Numbered from the stretch's first letter, positions 16,129-24,815 are shown. The stretch is 64,000 nt of DNA from Bacillota bacterium (GCA_023443285.1 JAEZVB010000008.1:1-64000), one strand, 5' to 3'. Made by a program: numbers and translations. Notes: a model not told the origin generated them from the letters alone.

Positions 16129-17877
16129 ATGCCTTCATTTATTAGACAAAATTGTCAGATGGTAATGTGCTGGTTTGTATTGCTCGCCATAATAATATGT
16201 TGCATCAGTACTTTTACGGATAGGATTATTGCCGCAACTGTCGTGACAATCTTATTCAGTGTATCACTTTACGAGTCTACTAAATTTCGCCGCACAGCCG
16301 AAATGACACTGGAATACCTAAAACGAGGTGCCCTTGGGGATTATGTTGTTATGGAAAAGGCCCTTACGGTTTGTAGGGACTTTGCAACTACCATCGATAC
16401 CGCGATAAAGGCTAGACAGGTTGACCGTAGGCAAATCCTGTCAATACAAAAAAAACTCATGCTTGACAATCCGGAGTTTATTGGAATACAAGTTTTATTT
16501 GAGCCAAACGCAATTGACGGAAAAGATGCAAGTTATAAAAATGTGGAGGGAAATGACAATAACGGACGTTTTATTCCATATTATTTTCGCAATAGAGATG
16601 GATCAGTTGGCCTTAATCTCCTGAGCAACCTGGAAACTGATGATTATTATACTCTGCCGCGTAAGCAAAGAAGAGACTTGATTCTTAAGCCATACGATTT
16701 TGAAATAAACGGAATTAAGGTTCTCATGACGACCATTGCCGTCCCCATTCTTTCTGGCAGCCATTTTCTTGGTATGGTAGGAGTGGATATTGAATTAAAG
16801 GATGTCAAGGAAATTTATGACGATGTGGTTTTCTATAAAAACCGATTTGATTATCTTTCCAATGAAAGAATGGAACATAATATCTCCTCCCGAAGTGACG
16901 TATTCAGCATTCTTGGTCAAGTGATTAAAGCAACTGTCAATAATCAGAAGGAAATACTAACTCGCTTATTGCAAACCTCGGAGCAGGTTGCGCAAACCTC
17001 AGACGGCCTTAAGGATACTGCCCAAAAATCATATTCTGCAGCCGACTCTGTTGCAAGAACCATGGAAGAGTTTGCCCAAAGTACAAGTGAACAGGCCGCA
17101 AGCACAGAGCAAGGCTCTGACATGATCCAGCAGCTGGGTGAGATAATTGAACAGGATCAGGAGCTGTTACAGCAATTGAATGCTGCAACGCAAATTGTGG
17201 AACAAATGCGAAATGAAGGCAGCACTGCCATTAAGGAATTGGTCACGCGAACCTATGAAAGAGAAAACTTTGACGATAAAATTAGGGATAGTATTGAAAG
17301 GACTAATGACAGTGCAGAGAAAATAAATTCAGCCAGTCAGGTTATCCAGGCTATTGCTTCACAAACCAATTTATTAGCCTTAAATGCAGCCATTGAAGCT
17401 GCGCGAGCCGGTGAAGCGGGGCGGGGGTTTGCAGTGGTTGCGGAAGAAATTAGAAAACTTGCTGAACAATCAAGCTCTTCCACCCAGGAGATTAATGGGA
17501 TAGTGCAGAATTTGCAACTGAATTCGCAAAATGCAGTTGAAATTATGAATGCGAGCGCACGAATTGCTTATGAACAGAAGGAAAGCGTTACCATTACCGG
17601 GGAAAAATTCGATGAAATTGCTAAGGCGATTGCAAGAACAGAAGAAATCATCGTTATTTTGAATGACTCGAGTAAAAAAATGAGCGAAGGGAAGACGGGT
17701 ATTATTGACGTCTTCACCAATTTATCTGCAATAGCACAACAAAATGCTGCGTCTGGCGAAGAGATTGCCGCCACAGTGGAGGAAGTAACGGAATCAATGG
17801 AGCGAATCTCTTCTGAAAGTAACCATCTAGCAGTGATATCAAAAGAACTGCAAGATGCGATTGATGTATTTCGTTAA
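16129..17877 (+). CDS. Methyl-accepting chemotaxis protein with cytoplasmic-looking Cache domain
   Basis: A 582-residue chemoreceptor. Two closely spaced membrane segments occupy about residues 11-28 and 33-49. A PDC/Cache-like domain follows at about 70-245, with [30 protein letters not shown] and [11 protein letters not shown] as family-like features. Then comes a long signalling coiled coil with tip [24 protein letters not shown]. No membrane segment separates the Cache domain from the signalling domain, so it should lie inside the cell, unlike classic receptors. The ATG at 16129 follows GAGGAGG; the upstream start at 16042 is rejected because its extension contains that site. Confidence 0.88.
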   Translation: MPSFIRQNCQMVMCWFVLLAIIICCISTFTDRIIAATVVTILFSVSLYESTKFRRTAEMTLEYLKRGALGDYVVMEKALTVCRDFATTIDTAIKARQVDRRQILSIQKKLMLDNPEFIGIQVLFEPNAIDGKDASYKNVEGNDNNGRFIPYYFRNRDGSVGLNLLSNLETDDYYTLPRKQRRDLILKPYDFEINGIKVLMTTIAVPILSGSHFLGMVGVDIELKDVKEIYDDVVFYKNRFDYLSNERMEHNISSRSDVFSILGQVIKATVNNQKEILTRLLQTSEQVAQTSDGLKDTAQKSYSAADSVARTMEEFAQSTSEQAASTEQGSDMIQQLGEIIEQDQELLQQLNAATQIVEQMRNEGSTAIKELVTRTYERENFDDKIRDSIERTNDSAEKINSASQVIQAIASQTNLLALNAAIEAARAGEAGRGFAVVAEEIRKLAEQSSSSTQEINGIVQNLQLNSQNAVEIMNASARIAYEQKESVTITGEKFDEIAKAIARTEEIIVILNDSSKKMSEGKTGIIDVFTNLSAIAQQNAASGEEIAATVEEVTESMERISSESNHLAVISKELQDAIDVFR

Positions 17878-17977
17878 GAATAACTTACTTTAACTACCTA
17901 TTTGTAAGGGGGAAAACCAATACACGTGTGGTTAAAAAAATTATAGCTATATAAGGGTAACATTGTGGCTCTGAAGA

Positions 17978-18928
17978 TTAATCCAAACTGCCTTGACAAC
18001 TGCTGCCTGCTCCGGCAGTACAGCAATAGCAATGATCGTCTACCAATACCTCACACATTAACTCTTCTGGCGTGAAATCGGCAATTGTTTTTGGTGAACC
18101 AATGCGCATACCAAGTGCCTGGTTGAAATCACAGTCATAAACTGCACCGTCCCAGCCTATATTGACTTGCGATACACACATAACTTTCTTAAGGTTGTCC
18201 TTATTATAATTATCAAATAGCAAATTCATATAAGTATCTAATTCTCCAGCTTTTGCTAAATATTCTTTAAAACGACCACCTGGTGCATTGGTAATAGTGA
18301 AAAGATGATTAAATTCAATTCCAAAATTGTTTTGAAGCTGTTCTTTATAGGCTGCTTGCAATACCGCCTGCGGCCCTGGTAAAAAAGCCCCGCCAGGATT
18401 GTACACAAGATCAAGGATGAGTCCTGTTTTTTCTTTTCCATAACCAACACTGTTTAATAATTTCAATGTACGGATGTTACTGGTAAATACACCATTGCCT
18501 CTTTGTTCATTGACATTTTCTTCGCCATAACAAGGTAATGAACCGACAAGTTCAATTCTATTTGCTCTAAATAGATCAATCAAATGCTTATACTTATCTG
18601 TGGCCAAAAGCGTCATATTGGTTCTGACTAAAATACGTTTTATTGTACTGATTTTACGCAGTTCTTCTATTAGCATCGGAAGGTGAGGATTCATTTCGGG
18701 CGATCCCCCGGTAATATCAACAGTAGCTGCTTTCGTTTCATTGATAAATTTGAGACAGGCTCTCATTGTTTCGGCACTCATTTGTTCTGAACGAGTAGGT
18801 CCTGCTTGCACATGGCAATGGTTACATGCTAAATTGCAAATATACCCGACATTCATCTGCACAATATCGATTTTGTTTCTGACCAGTTTTGCACCAATTT
18901 CTTTGCTAGTTTCACAGAAAGTTTTCAT
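17978..18928 (-). CDS. arsS: ArsS-type radical SAM protein
   Basis: A 316-residue radical SAM enzyme. The CX3CX2C iron-sulfur motif is CNLACNHCHV (Cys31, Cys35, Cys38), followed by a GGSPEMNPHL SAM-binding strand. The protein matches the arsenosugar-biosynthesis radical SAM family (ArsS), including NPGGAFLPGPQ, FGIEFNHLFTITNAPGGRF and the cysteine-rich ending HCYCCTAGAGSSCQG. Family members are proposed to add a deoxyadenosyl group to a methylated arsenical. No arsenic methyltransferase or efflux gene is nearby, so the true substrate here is open. The ATG at 18928 has a GAGGG site. It is divergent from the Rep_3 gene and shares an upstream promoter element with it. Confidence 0.85.
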   Translation of the reverse strand: MKTFCETSKEIGAKLVRNKIDIVQMNVGYICNLACNHCHVQAGPTRSEQMSAETMRACLKFINETKAATVDITGGSPEMNPHLPMLIEELRKISTIKRILVRTNMTLLATDKYKHLIDLFRANRIELVGSLPCYGEENVNEQRGNGVFTSNIRTLKLLNSVGYGKEKTGLILDLVYNPGGAFLPGPQAVLQAAYKEQLQNNFGIEFNHLFTITNAPGGRFKEYLAKAGELDTYMNLLFDNYNKDNLKKVMCVSQVNIGWDGAVYDCDFNQALGMRIGSPKTIADFTPEELMCEVLVDDHCYCCTAGAGSSCQGSLD

Positions 18929-18960
18929 GTATATCCCTCGTTCCTTATTTGTTAGTTCCA

Positions 18961-18991
18961 ATAATATAGTATTTTATTTTTGATTGCAAGT
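18961..18991 (-). promoter_or_regulatory. arsS promoter with ACTTGCAATC at -35
   Basis: On the minus strand ACTTGCAATC (18991 to 18982) supplies a TTGCAA -35 box; after 17 bases comes TATTAT (18966 to 18961). The -35 box is also one arm of the inverted repeat at 18975-19016. Confidence 0.6.
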
Positions 18992-19016
18992 AATTTTGTA
19001 TTTGCAATCAAAAATA
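18975..19016. promoter_or_regulatory. 15-base perfect inverted repeat, probable operator
   Basis: TATTTTTGATTGCAA (18975-18989) and its exact complement (19002-19016) are separated by 12 bases. The inner octamers GATTGCAA and TTGCAATC are therefore 12 bases apart, the same spacing as at 19938-19964. The site lies between divergent arsS and the Rep_3-type gene and covers the arsS -35 box. Confidence 0.65.
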
Positions 19017-19050
19017 AAAAAAGAGTATCTATTGCGGATGTGGATACAAC

Positions 19051-19080
19051 TTGCAATCGATAGATGGCCTGCTATATAAT
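19051..19080 (+). promoter_or_regulatory. Promoter of the Rep_3-type gene with ACTTGCAATC at -35
   Basis: TTGCAA at 19051-19056 (inside ACTTGCAATC), an 18-base spacer, and a perfect TATAAT at 19075-19080, 32 bases before the chosen start. An imperfect inverted partner, ATTGCGG, lies about 13 bases upstream of the octamer. Confidence 0.65.
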
Positions 19081-19111
19081 AGTGTTATAAAGTGGAAAAT
19101 TGGAGGTTGTT

Positions 19112-19921
19112 TTGAAAAAAGATTTTGATAATGAACCATTTGTATCTGCAGCGCTTCATCCTGAGGGGCTTACAAATAAGCCGAATAAATCGATCAGTGT
19201 GGGAAATGTAATTGGACGCCGCGACCCTCTTACTGAGCTTCAACAAAAAATGCTTACGGCGGCTATCTCTCAACTGCAAGTATCCAAAACAAGTGCGTCC
19301 AGCCAATCAGAATGCGGGCTGTCGATTAGCGATTTTTTAGAAGTTTGCAATCTCGACGCAAACCAACTCTATGCTTCTTTGGTTAATGAACTTGAAAAGG
19401 TATCCACAAAAGGAGTTTGGCTATATGAAAAAAATAGTCGAAGGTTAATTAGGACACAGTGGTTTCAAAGTATTGAATATACTGAGGAAAAGATAACTTT
19501 TCAGTTCACCGATAAAATACTGCATTTGTTTTCGACAATGGATCCTAACGATTTTGAGTGTCAGTTAATCAAAGGAATCCAATATAGAGGCAAACATACG
19601 TTAGCTGTTTTTGATATCATTTGGTCTTCAAAGGCTAAAGAGATTACCGAATATACGATTGCGGAACTTATGAAACTATTATCTTTGGAGCATACAAGAT
19701 ATTCTTATGGACAGCTAAAACTTCGGGTTTTAGAACCTTCACTTCAAGAAATTTATGATTGGGACAAAGCTATATTTGTTCGGTTTGGGCCAACGTTTTC
19801 CGGCCGTAGGGCAGAAGGTATTTGGTTTCAAGTAATAACAGGAGAAGAAGCCGAAAGAATGCGAGAAAAGGAGCCGGAGTTTAAATTTGCGCTTCCTGAA
19901 CAGAAACCGATCGGTGATTAG
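19112..19921 (+). CDS. Rep_3-family initiator-like DNA-binding protein
   Basis: A 269-residue protein with the pattern of Rep_3 plasmid replication initiators: two winged-helix units, the first starting DPLTELQQKMLTAAISQL and the second with KHTLAVFDIIW, YSYGQLKLRVLEPSLQEI and a GRRAEGIWFQV strand near the end. Such proteins bind iterons as monomers and inverted repeats as dimers. Here the gene is chromosomal, with no partition or mobilisation genes nearby, and its own and neighbouring promoters carry a shared inverted TTGCAATC element. It may be a domesticated regulator or a plasmid remnant. TTG 19112 follows GGAGG by 5 bases; TTG 19100 would overlap the ribosome site. Confidence 0.75.
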   Translation: MKKDFDNEPFVSAALHPEGLTNKPNKSISVGNVIGRRDPLTELQQKMLTAAISQLQVSKTSASSQSECGLSISDFLEVCNLDANQLYASLVNELEKVSTKGVWLYEKNSRRLIRTQWFQSIEYTEEKITFQFTDKILHLFSTMDPNDFECQLIKGIQYRGKHTLAVFDIIWSSKAKEITEYTIAELMKLLSLEHTRYSYGQLKLRVLEPSLQEIYDWDKAIFVRFGPTFSGRRAEGIWFQVITGEEAERMREKEPEFKFALPEQKPIGD

Positions 19922-19926
19922 TTAAG

Positions 19927-19974
19927 AAGAGCATTGAATTGCAAAGTTGTTTTGACTTGCAATCCAATGCTCTT
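19927..19974 (+). terminator. Hairpin after the Rep_3 gene, overlapping an operator-like site
   Basis: AAGAGCATTG pairs with CAATGCTCTT, and the inner stem is made from ATTGCAA (19938-19944) and TTGCAAT (19957-19963), 12 bases apart. The T run is weak. It can act as a terminator for the upstream gene and, as DNA, as an inverted pair of the same element found upstream of arsS. Confidence 0.6.
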
Positions 19975-19986
19975 CTATTATATAAT
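19957..19986 (+). promoter_or_regulatory. Promoter of the radical SAM/ABC operon with ACTTGCAATC at -35
   Basis: TTGCAA at 19957-19962 (inside ACTTGCAATC), an 18-base spacer and TATAAT at 19981-19986, about 100 bases before the radical SAM start. The geometry is identical to the promoter at 19051-19080. Confidence 0.6.
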
Positions 19987-20088
19987 GGATACAAGATAAA
20001 AGATAGAAAACAATGTGGAAATCATTTTATCGAAGACATGTTATTTGGAATATAACTTGGATTTTCACAAGAACGGAGTACATAAGAA

Positions 20089-21084
20089 ATGGATAAAAAT
20101 ATCGCTCAAGTGATTCAGAAGGCTGTTAACGGTGGAGAAATCAATGCGTTGGAGTTAAGGGAATTGCTTAGTGTACACTATCTTTCCGAAGAAGCCTATG
20201 TGATTCAACAGGCTTCAAGAAGACTCAGCAGCGCGACTTCAAAGGGGAAAGCTGAAGTTCATGGTCAGGTGGGAATTGATGTTGGGCCATGTTCCAAAAA
20301 CTGCGATTTTTGTTCTTTTGCAGCTAAAAATAATATTTTTCATGAAGCAAAAGTACACGCTTTATCAGATATTATTGAAAAATGCCTTGCGCTTGAAAAC
20401 GCCGGCGCTAACGCAATTTATCTTATGGCAACGGCGGCTGTTAGCCTTAATGAATTCATTAAAATAGGGAAAGAAGTGAAAGCTTCCTTAAAATCAGAAA
20501 TTCCTCTTGTGGCAAACATCGACGATTTCGATGCGGAAGGGGCAAAGCAACTAAAAAAAGCTGGATTTGCGGGAATTTATCATTGTGTTCGCATCGGCGA
20601 GGGAAAAATTACAGACATTGATCCTAAAGTGCGGATAAGAACTATTCATGCGGCTCAAAAGGCAGGGTTGCTGTTAGGAACAAGCGTAGGTCCGGTTGGA
20701 CCGGAACATACGCTTGATGAGCTAGTGGAGACTACTATATTAACCAGAAGCCTAAAGCCGGTAAATAATGCTTCATGCCGTCGCATCAATATCCCCGGTT
20801 TACCGCTTACAGCTCATGGCGCGATGAATTACGGACAAATGGCGCATATTCTTGCGGCGATTCGGCTGGCCAGCGGCTATGACATCATTGGTCATGGTAC
20901 ACACGAACCAAATGGCATAGGTGCGATGGCTGGGGCTAATCTGTTTTGGGCTGAACAAGGAGCCAATCCAAGAGATACTAGCGAACATACAGTAAGAGGC
21001 TGGACGATAGAAGGGGCGCAAGCAGTACTGAAAGAAGCCGGTTGGGATATATTAGCGGGCCCGTCGGTTATGTTTGGCTGTTAA
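20089..21084 (+). CDS. BioB-like radical SAM enzyme of unknown reaction
   Basis: A 331-residue radical SAM protein similar in layout to biotin synthase and related enzymes. The cluster motif is CSKNCDFCSFAAK (Cys68, Cys72, Cys75). Later features are AIYLMATAAVSL, a GIYHCVRIGEG block, GTSVGPVGPEHT and NNASCRRINIPGLPL, followed by a C-terminal segment ending IEGAQAVLKEAGW. The biotin-synthase residues that hold the second cluster are not evident and no other bio gene is nearby, so biotin synthesis is unlikely. It is the first gene of a probable operon with a sulfonate/nitrate-type ABC importer, which suggests it processes an imported organic compound (inference). Confidence 0.78.
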   Translation: MDKNIAQVIQKAVNGGEINALELRELLSVHYLSEEAYVIQQASRRLSSATSKGKAEVHGQVGIDVGPCSKNCDFCSFAAKNNIFHEAKVHALSDIIEKCLALENAGANAIYLMATAAVSLNEFIKIGKEVKASLKSEIPLVANIDDFDAEGAKQLKKAGFAGIYHCVRIGEGKITDIDPKVRIRTIHAAQKAGLLLGTSVGPVGPEHTLDELVETTILTRSLKPVNNASCRRINIPGLPLTAHGAMNYGQMAHILAAIRLASGYDIIGHGTHEPNGIGAMAGANLFWAEQGANPRDTSEHTVRGWTIEGAQAVLKEAGWDILAGPSVMFGC

Positions 21085-21118
21085 TACATTTTAATGAATG
21101 ACGAAGAGGTGTTAATTT

Positions 21119-22096
21119 ATGCGTAAGCGGAATTTATTTGTGGCAATGTTCATTTTGTTATTGGCTATTTTAGCAGTAAGTGGTTGTACAAGTACCTCCA
21201 CAACTCAGCCTAAGAATGATACGTCTGCATTAAAAGAGATTCGTGTCGGGGTAGTGCCGTTGCCGCATTATGCTCACATGTGGGTGGCGAAAAAGAAAGG
21301 ATTTATAGACGAAGAACTGCAGAAAGTCGGCTTTAAACTGAAATGGCAGCCGTTTAGTTTGGGCCCCATGGTAAGTGAAGCTTTTGCAGCCGGGCACTTA
21401 GACATGGGTGTTATGGGAGACTTCCCGGCTTTTATTGGTCGCTCTGGCGGTACGAACTACCGAATTGCTTCAATTGCTTCTTCAGCCCCGAAAGCATTAG
21501 CGCTAGTTGTGAAAAAAGATTCAACTATTGCTAACATAACTGATTTAAAAGGAAAAAAAGTAGCAACAACCAAAGGCGCTTATGGACAGAAGTTATTGTC
21601 ACTTCTTTTAGAGAAAAACGGCATGACAATCAATGATATTCAGTTCATTCACATGTCCATGGATGACCTTGCTACAGCGTTGCTGCGTGGCGACGTTGCG
21701 GCAGGCGTTATGTGGGATCCCTTGATAACCCGCATGGAAGAGGCGGGAGAAATTAAAATTATTGCTGACGGAACAGGCATTTATGAAGCTTATGCTGTGT
21801 TGATGGCAAACGGGGACATGATTGATAAGAATCCGGAAGCAGTGGATGCCGTACTGCGGGCATTCCAGCGGGGCAATGAGTATTTAAAACAAAACCCGGA
21901 TGAATGTATCAAACTATTGATGGAAGATATAAAGATTCCCCAGCCGCAGCTAGTTAAGGTTATCGGTAAATTCAATTATGATGGAGCAATCTCTGATAAA
22001 TTTGTGTCAGATATGAAAGATACTGAGGGATTTATGCGAAAAAACGGGTTGATCAAAAATCCGGTAGATGTTCAGTCCTTTATTCGTAGGAAATAA
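21119..22096 (+). CDS. ABC transporter binding lipoprotein (SsuA/TauA-like)
   Basis: A 325-residue binding protein of the nitrate/sulfonate/taurine-type (NMT1/SsuA-like) family. It has a signal peptide with lipobox VSGC (Cys23). The mature part begins IRVGVVPLPHYAHMWVAKKKGF, typical of the family's first strand and helix. Further motifs are LDMGVMGDFPAF and DLKGKKVATTKGAYG. The substrate cannot be read from sequence: the family handles sulfonates, nitrate, thiamine precursors and aromatic compounds. It sits between the BioB-like radical SAM gene and its permease. Confidence 0.88.
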   Translation: MRKRNLFVAMFILLLAILAVSGCTSTSTTQPKNDTSALKEIRVGVVPLPHYAHMWVAKKKGFIDEELQKVGFKLKWQPFSLGPMVSEAFAAGHLDMGVMGDFPAFIGRSGGTNYRIASIASSAPKALALVVKKDSTIANITDLKGKKVATTKGAYGQKLLSLLLEKNGMTINDIQFIHMSMDDLATALLRGDVAAGVMWDPLITRMEEAGEIKIIADGTGIYEAYAVLMANGDMIDKNPEAVDAVLRAFQRGNEYLKQNPDECIKLLMEDIKIPQPQLVKVIGKFNYDGAISDKFVSDMKDTEGFMRKNGLIKNPVDVQSFIRRK

Positions 22097-22160
22097 GATT
22101 ATATCTAGTACAAGCTATAGCAGCGCAACATGTGTTGAAACTCGCAAGGAGATGTAAAAT

Positions 22161-22970
22161 ATGGAATTGGTATTAAGGATAGCCAAAGTATATAAGATTG
22201 GCATAGTTACTGGTTTTCAGCAGTGGAAACGGATTTTGCTGCCCTGTATTTTGCTGGCCGTATGGCATGGGATTACAGTCAATGGCATGGTAAAACCTAT
22301 CTTGCTGCCATCTCCAGCCCAGGTATTTGACGCTTTTGTTGTGATGGTTTCTACCGGAGAATTAGCGACTCATTTAGGGACAAGTATGATTCGGGTACTG
22401 GAAGGATTTTTCTTAGCTGCACTTTTAGGAGTAGGGTTAGGTTTGGGACTGGGTATTTTCCCACTTATGTTTGAATTGATGGATGGCTTAATTCAACTGC
22501 TGCGGCCGATACCTCCCATAGCCTGGCTGCCTTTATCGATTCTCTGGTTTGGTATTGAGGAAGGATCAAAAATATTTATCATTATCATAGGGGCATTTTT
22601 CCCAATTTTTATTAATGTTTTGGATGGCATTCGCCAGACAGACCACAAATTTGTGGAATTATCCCAAGTGTTGGAGGTGCCAAGACGTAAGTTTATTATG
22701 AAAGTTGTTATCCCGGGTGCGCTTCCTTTTATTATTTCAGGACTGCGAATTGGCCTTGGTTATGCATGGATGTGTGTTGTGGCGGCGGAATTGTCCGCTG
22801 GAATGAAGGGCATTGGCTATATGCTGACAGATGCCCGGGCACTTGCTCAAACTGACAGGGTTCTGGTGGGAATGCTAGCCATCGGTGTAATTGGTAAGAT
22901 TATGGATAGTTTTCTGAGAGTTATCGAAAAGAGAATTATCCGCTGGAAGGAGTCGTTTACCGGGGTATGA
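22161..22970 (+). CDS. ABC transporter permease (SsuC/TauC-like)
   Basis: A 269-residue inner-membrane permease with about six hydrophobic segments. The binding-protein-dependent transport loop is visible around EVPRRKFIMKVVIPGALPFIISGLRIGLGYAW, characteristic of SsuC-type permeases. The N-terminal half shows LLPSPAQVFDAF, also typical. Start ATG with AAGGAG upstream. It overlaps the ATPase gene by 4 bases (ATGA), indicating coupled translation. Confidence 0.9.
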   Translation: MELVLRIAKVYKIGIVTGFQQWKRILLPCILLAVWHGITVNGMVKPILLPSPAQVFDAFVVMVSTGELATHLGTSMIRVLEGFFLAALLGVGLGLGLGIFPLMFELMDGLIQLLRPIPPIAWLPLSILWFGIEEGSKIFIIIIGAFFPIFINVLDGIRQTDHKFVELSQVLEVPRRKFIMKVVIPGALPFIISGLRIGLGYAWMCVVAAELSAGMKGIGYMLTDARALAQTDRVLVGMLAIGVIGKIMDSFLRVIEKRIIRWKESFTGV

Positions 22971-23722
22971 GAGATAACAATCACGTAATGATAACCAATC
23001 TATCCAAGTCATATAAAAAACAAAACAGCAATATTTTAGCACTTAAGGGAATATCACTTGATGTATCTCGAAATGAATTTATCTGTATTGTTGGCGCCAG
23101 TGGCTGTGGTAAGAGTACTTTGCTTCGCGTCATTGGCGGGCTTGACAGAGAGTATAGTGGGGCAGTTGCTGTTGGTGGGAAAAAAATCAACGGTCCGGGG
23201 CTCGATCGAGGAATTGTCTTTCAAGAACACCGGTTGTTACCTTGGTTAACAGTACGAGAAAATATGGAGTTTGCACTGCAAACGGGAACAAAAGAGGAAA
23301 AAGATAAACGTATTATCGAGCACCTTAAGCTTGTCGGGCTTGAAAGTTTCGAAAAAGCTTATCCGGGACAGTTATCAGGTGGTATGTCGCAAAGAGTTGC
23401 CATTGCCCGTGCGTTGATTAACCGACCGGATATGTTACTTTTGGACGAACCCTTTGGTGCTTTAGATGCGCTAACCCGCTTAAAGCTACAGCAAGAAGTT
23501 CTGGACATCTGGGAAAAGGAAAAAACCACAATGATTATGGTTACTCATGACATAGAAGAAGCTGTATATATGGGAGATCGGATTATTGTAATGTCAGAAC
23601 GTCCTGGAACTATCAGGAAGGAGTTTTTGGTGAATCTTCCGCGGCCACGGAACCGCTCTGACATGGTTTTCCAGCAGTTGAGAGAAGAGATCTATCAGGA
23701 TTTTCGTCAAGATATGGTTTAG
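22967..23722 (+). CDS. ABC transporter ATPase (SsuB/TauB-like)
   Basis: A 251-residue ATP-binding subunit. Walker A is GASGCGKST (residues 43-51), the Q loop is in VFQEHRLLPWL, the signature is LSGGMSQRVAIARA, Walker B is MLLLDEPFGALD and the switch histidine lies in MVTHDIEEA. The FQEHRLLPWLTV pattern is shared with sulfonate- and nitrate-type importers. It completes the ABC importer that follows the radical SAM gene. Confidence 0.93.
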   Translation: MRDNNHVMITNLSKSYKKQNSNILALKGISLDVSRNEFICIVGASGCGKSTLLRVIGGLDREYSGAVAVGGKKINGPGLDRGIVFQEHRLLPWLTVRENMEFALQTGTKEEKDKRIIEHLKLVGLESFEKAYPGQLSGGMSQRVAIARALINRPDMLLLDEPFGALDALTRLKLQQEVLDIWEKEKTTMIMVTHDIEEAVYMGDRIIVMSERPGTIRKEFLVNLPRPRNRSDMVFQQLREEIYQDFRQDMV

Positions 23723-23737
23723 CGATAGCGATAAAGG

Positions 23738-23779
23738 TAGAACTCCTTCCAAATTTTTGTTAATATGGGAGGAGTTCTA
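23738..23779 (+). terminator. Hairpin after the ABC operon
   Basis: TAGAACTCCTTCC pairs with GGGAGGAGTTCTA (one wobble) across a T-rich loop, 15 bases after the ATPase stop. The T run after it is short and interrupted, so termination may be partial. Confidence 0.5.
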
Positions 23780-23910
23780 TGAGCTTTTGTGGGATAAAAA
23801 CAGTTTGGAAGAGCAGTGGGCTCAGGCTGCGTTATTAATGCAAGCCTGAACATAGCACGCTGTCGAGAAGAATAAATTCTGGTTGGCAGACTTTAGAGGG
23901 GGAGATAGGT

Positions 23911-24780
23911 TTGGAGCAGCACTGGAAAGTAATGTTAGGGCAATTACAACCCATATCTCCAAGTACTGTAGAGGCTTATGTTACAGAAAGTATGGGTGTT
24001 TTTATAACTAAGCAATCCATGAACTTTAGTAAGGTTGAGCATATTCATCGAGGATATGAATTCGTAATTCCCTTTGGACCTACGACCACTTATAAATTGA
24101 ATAAGAAAACTGTGAACATGGAATACAATAAAATTTTACCCATTAATCCCGAACAGCCACACATAGCCACAGAAGAAAGCTCCATTAAGACACTTATTGC
24201 ATTGTTTCTAGATGCACATTTTCTTAACAATATCGCTAAATCCATATCAGGTACTACGAAGGTATCCTTCGAAAATATTAATTACGCGTACGATGCGTAC
24301 CTCCAAAATTTGTTGACAGACTTTATTAACGAATTAAAGCTCAAGCAATGCGGACATAAACTAATCACCGAAAGCATAGCCATCCAAGTAGGAGTCTATC
24401 TGCTTCGACATTTAAAAAGTAATTGCCTATTTCCAGTTAAAGAACGATCTTATATGGAGAAGAAACCTATTGCCCGGGCTATAGACTATATTCATGCAAA
24501 CTATCAATCAGGACTTTCCCTACATGAGCTGGCTCAGGTTGCCAATTTGAGTCCTTACCATTTTTCAAGAGTCTTTAAGACTGAAGTCGGGAAAACACCT
24601 ATGGAATATATGATAGATGTTAAAATAAATCATGCTAAGGAACTTCTTCGCGCGGGTAGGGGTAAGTCAATAACCGAAATCTGTTTTGAAAGCGGTTTTA
24701 ATAACCTCAGCCACTTTAGTAGAACCTTTTTAAAAAAGGTTAGGATAACTCCAACTGCCTTTATAAGACAGTTACAATAG
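23911..24780 (+). CDS. AraC-family transcriptional regulator
   Basis: A 289-residue regulator. The first 170 residues look like a cupin-type ligand domain (HRGYEFVIPFGPTT, NKILPINPEQPH). The C-terminal 100 residues are an AraC double helix-turn-helix with SLHELAQVANLSPYHFSRVFK and SITEICFESGFNNLSHFSRTFLKK. TTG at 23911 is preceded by GAGGGGGA at 9 bases. The small oxidase-like gene 88 bases downstream is a plausible target. No ligand can be assigned. Confidence 0.9.
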   Translation: MEQHWKVMLGQLQPISPSTVEAYVTESMGVFITKQSMNFSKVEHIHRGYEFVIPFGPTTTYKLNKKTVNMEYNKILPINPEQPHIATEESSIKTLIALFLDAHFLNNIAKSISGTTKVSFENINYAYDAYLQNLLTDFINELKLKQCGHKLITESIAIQVGVYLLRHLKSNCLFPVKERSYMEKKPIARAIDYIHANYQSGLSLHELAQVANLSPYHFSRVFKTEVGKTPMEYMIDVKINHAKELLRAGRGKSITEICFESGFNNLSHFSRTFLKKVRITPTAFIRQLQ

Positions 24781-24815
24781 CAAGTAAGGTAAAAAGAATA
24801 GCAAAATAAGCAAAG

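Noticed and set aside
17629..17636. Extra TTGCAATC octamers (here and at about 47256 and 47434)
   Set aside because: They lie inside coding regions without promoter features and their number is about what chance predicts; only the clustered intergenic copies at 18.9-20.0 kb share spacing and promoter position.
17978..18928. Selenoprotein form of ArsS
   Set aside because: Some family members are reported as selenoproteins, but this frame contains no internal TGA.
19112..19921. An integrated plasmid or phage around the Rep_3 gene
   Set aside because: No partition, mobilisation, integrase or attachment sequences are seen, and both neighbours look like ordinary chromosomal genes. A remnant cannot be fully excluded.
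20089..21084. Biotin synthase (bioB)
   Set aside because: Only the radical SAM core is similar. Other bio genes are absent and the second-cluster ligands are not evident.
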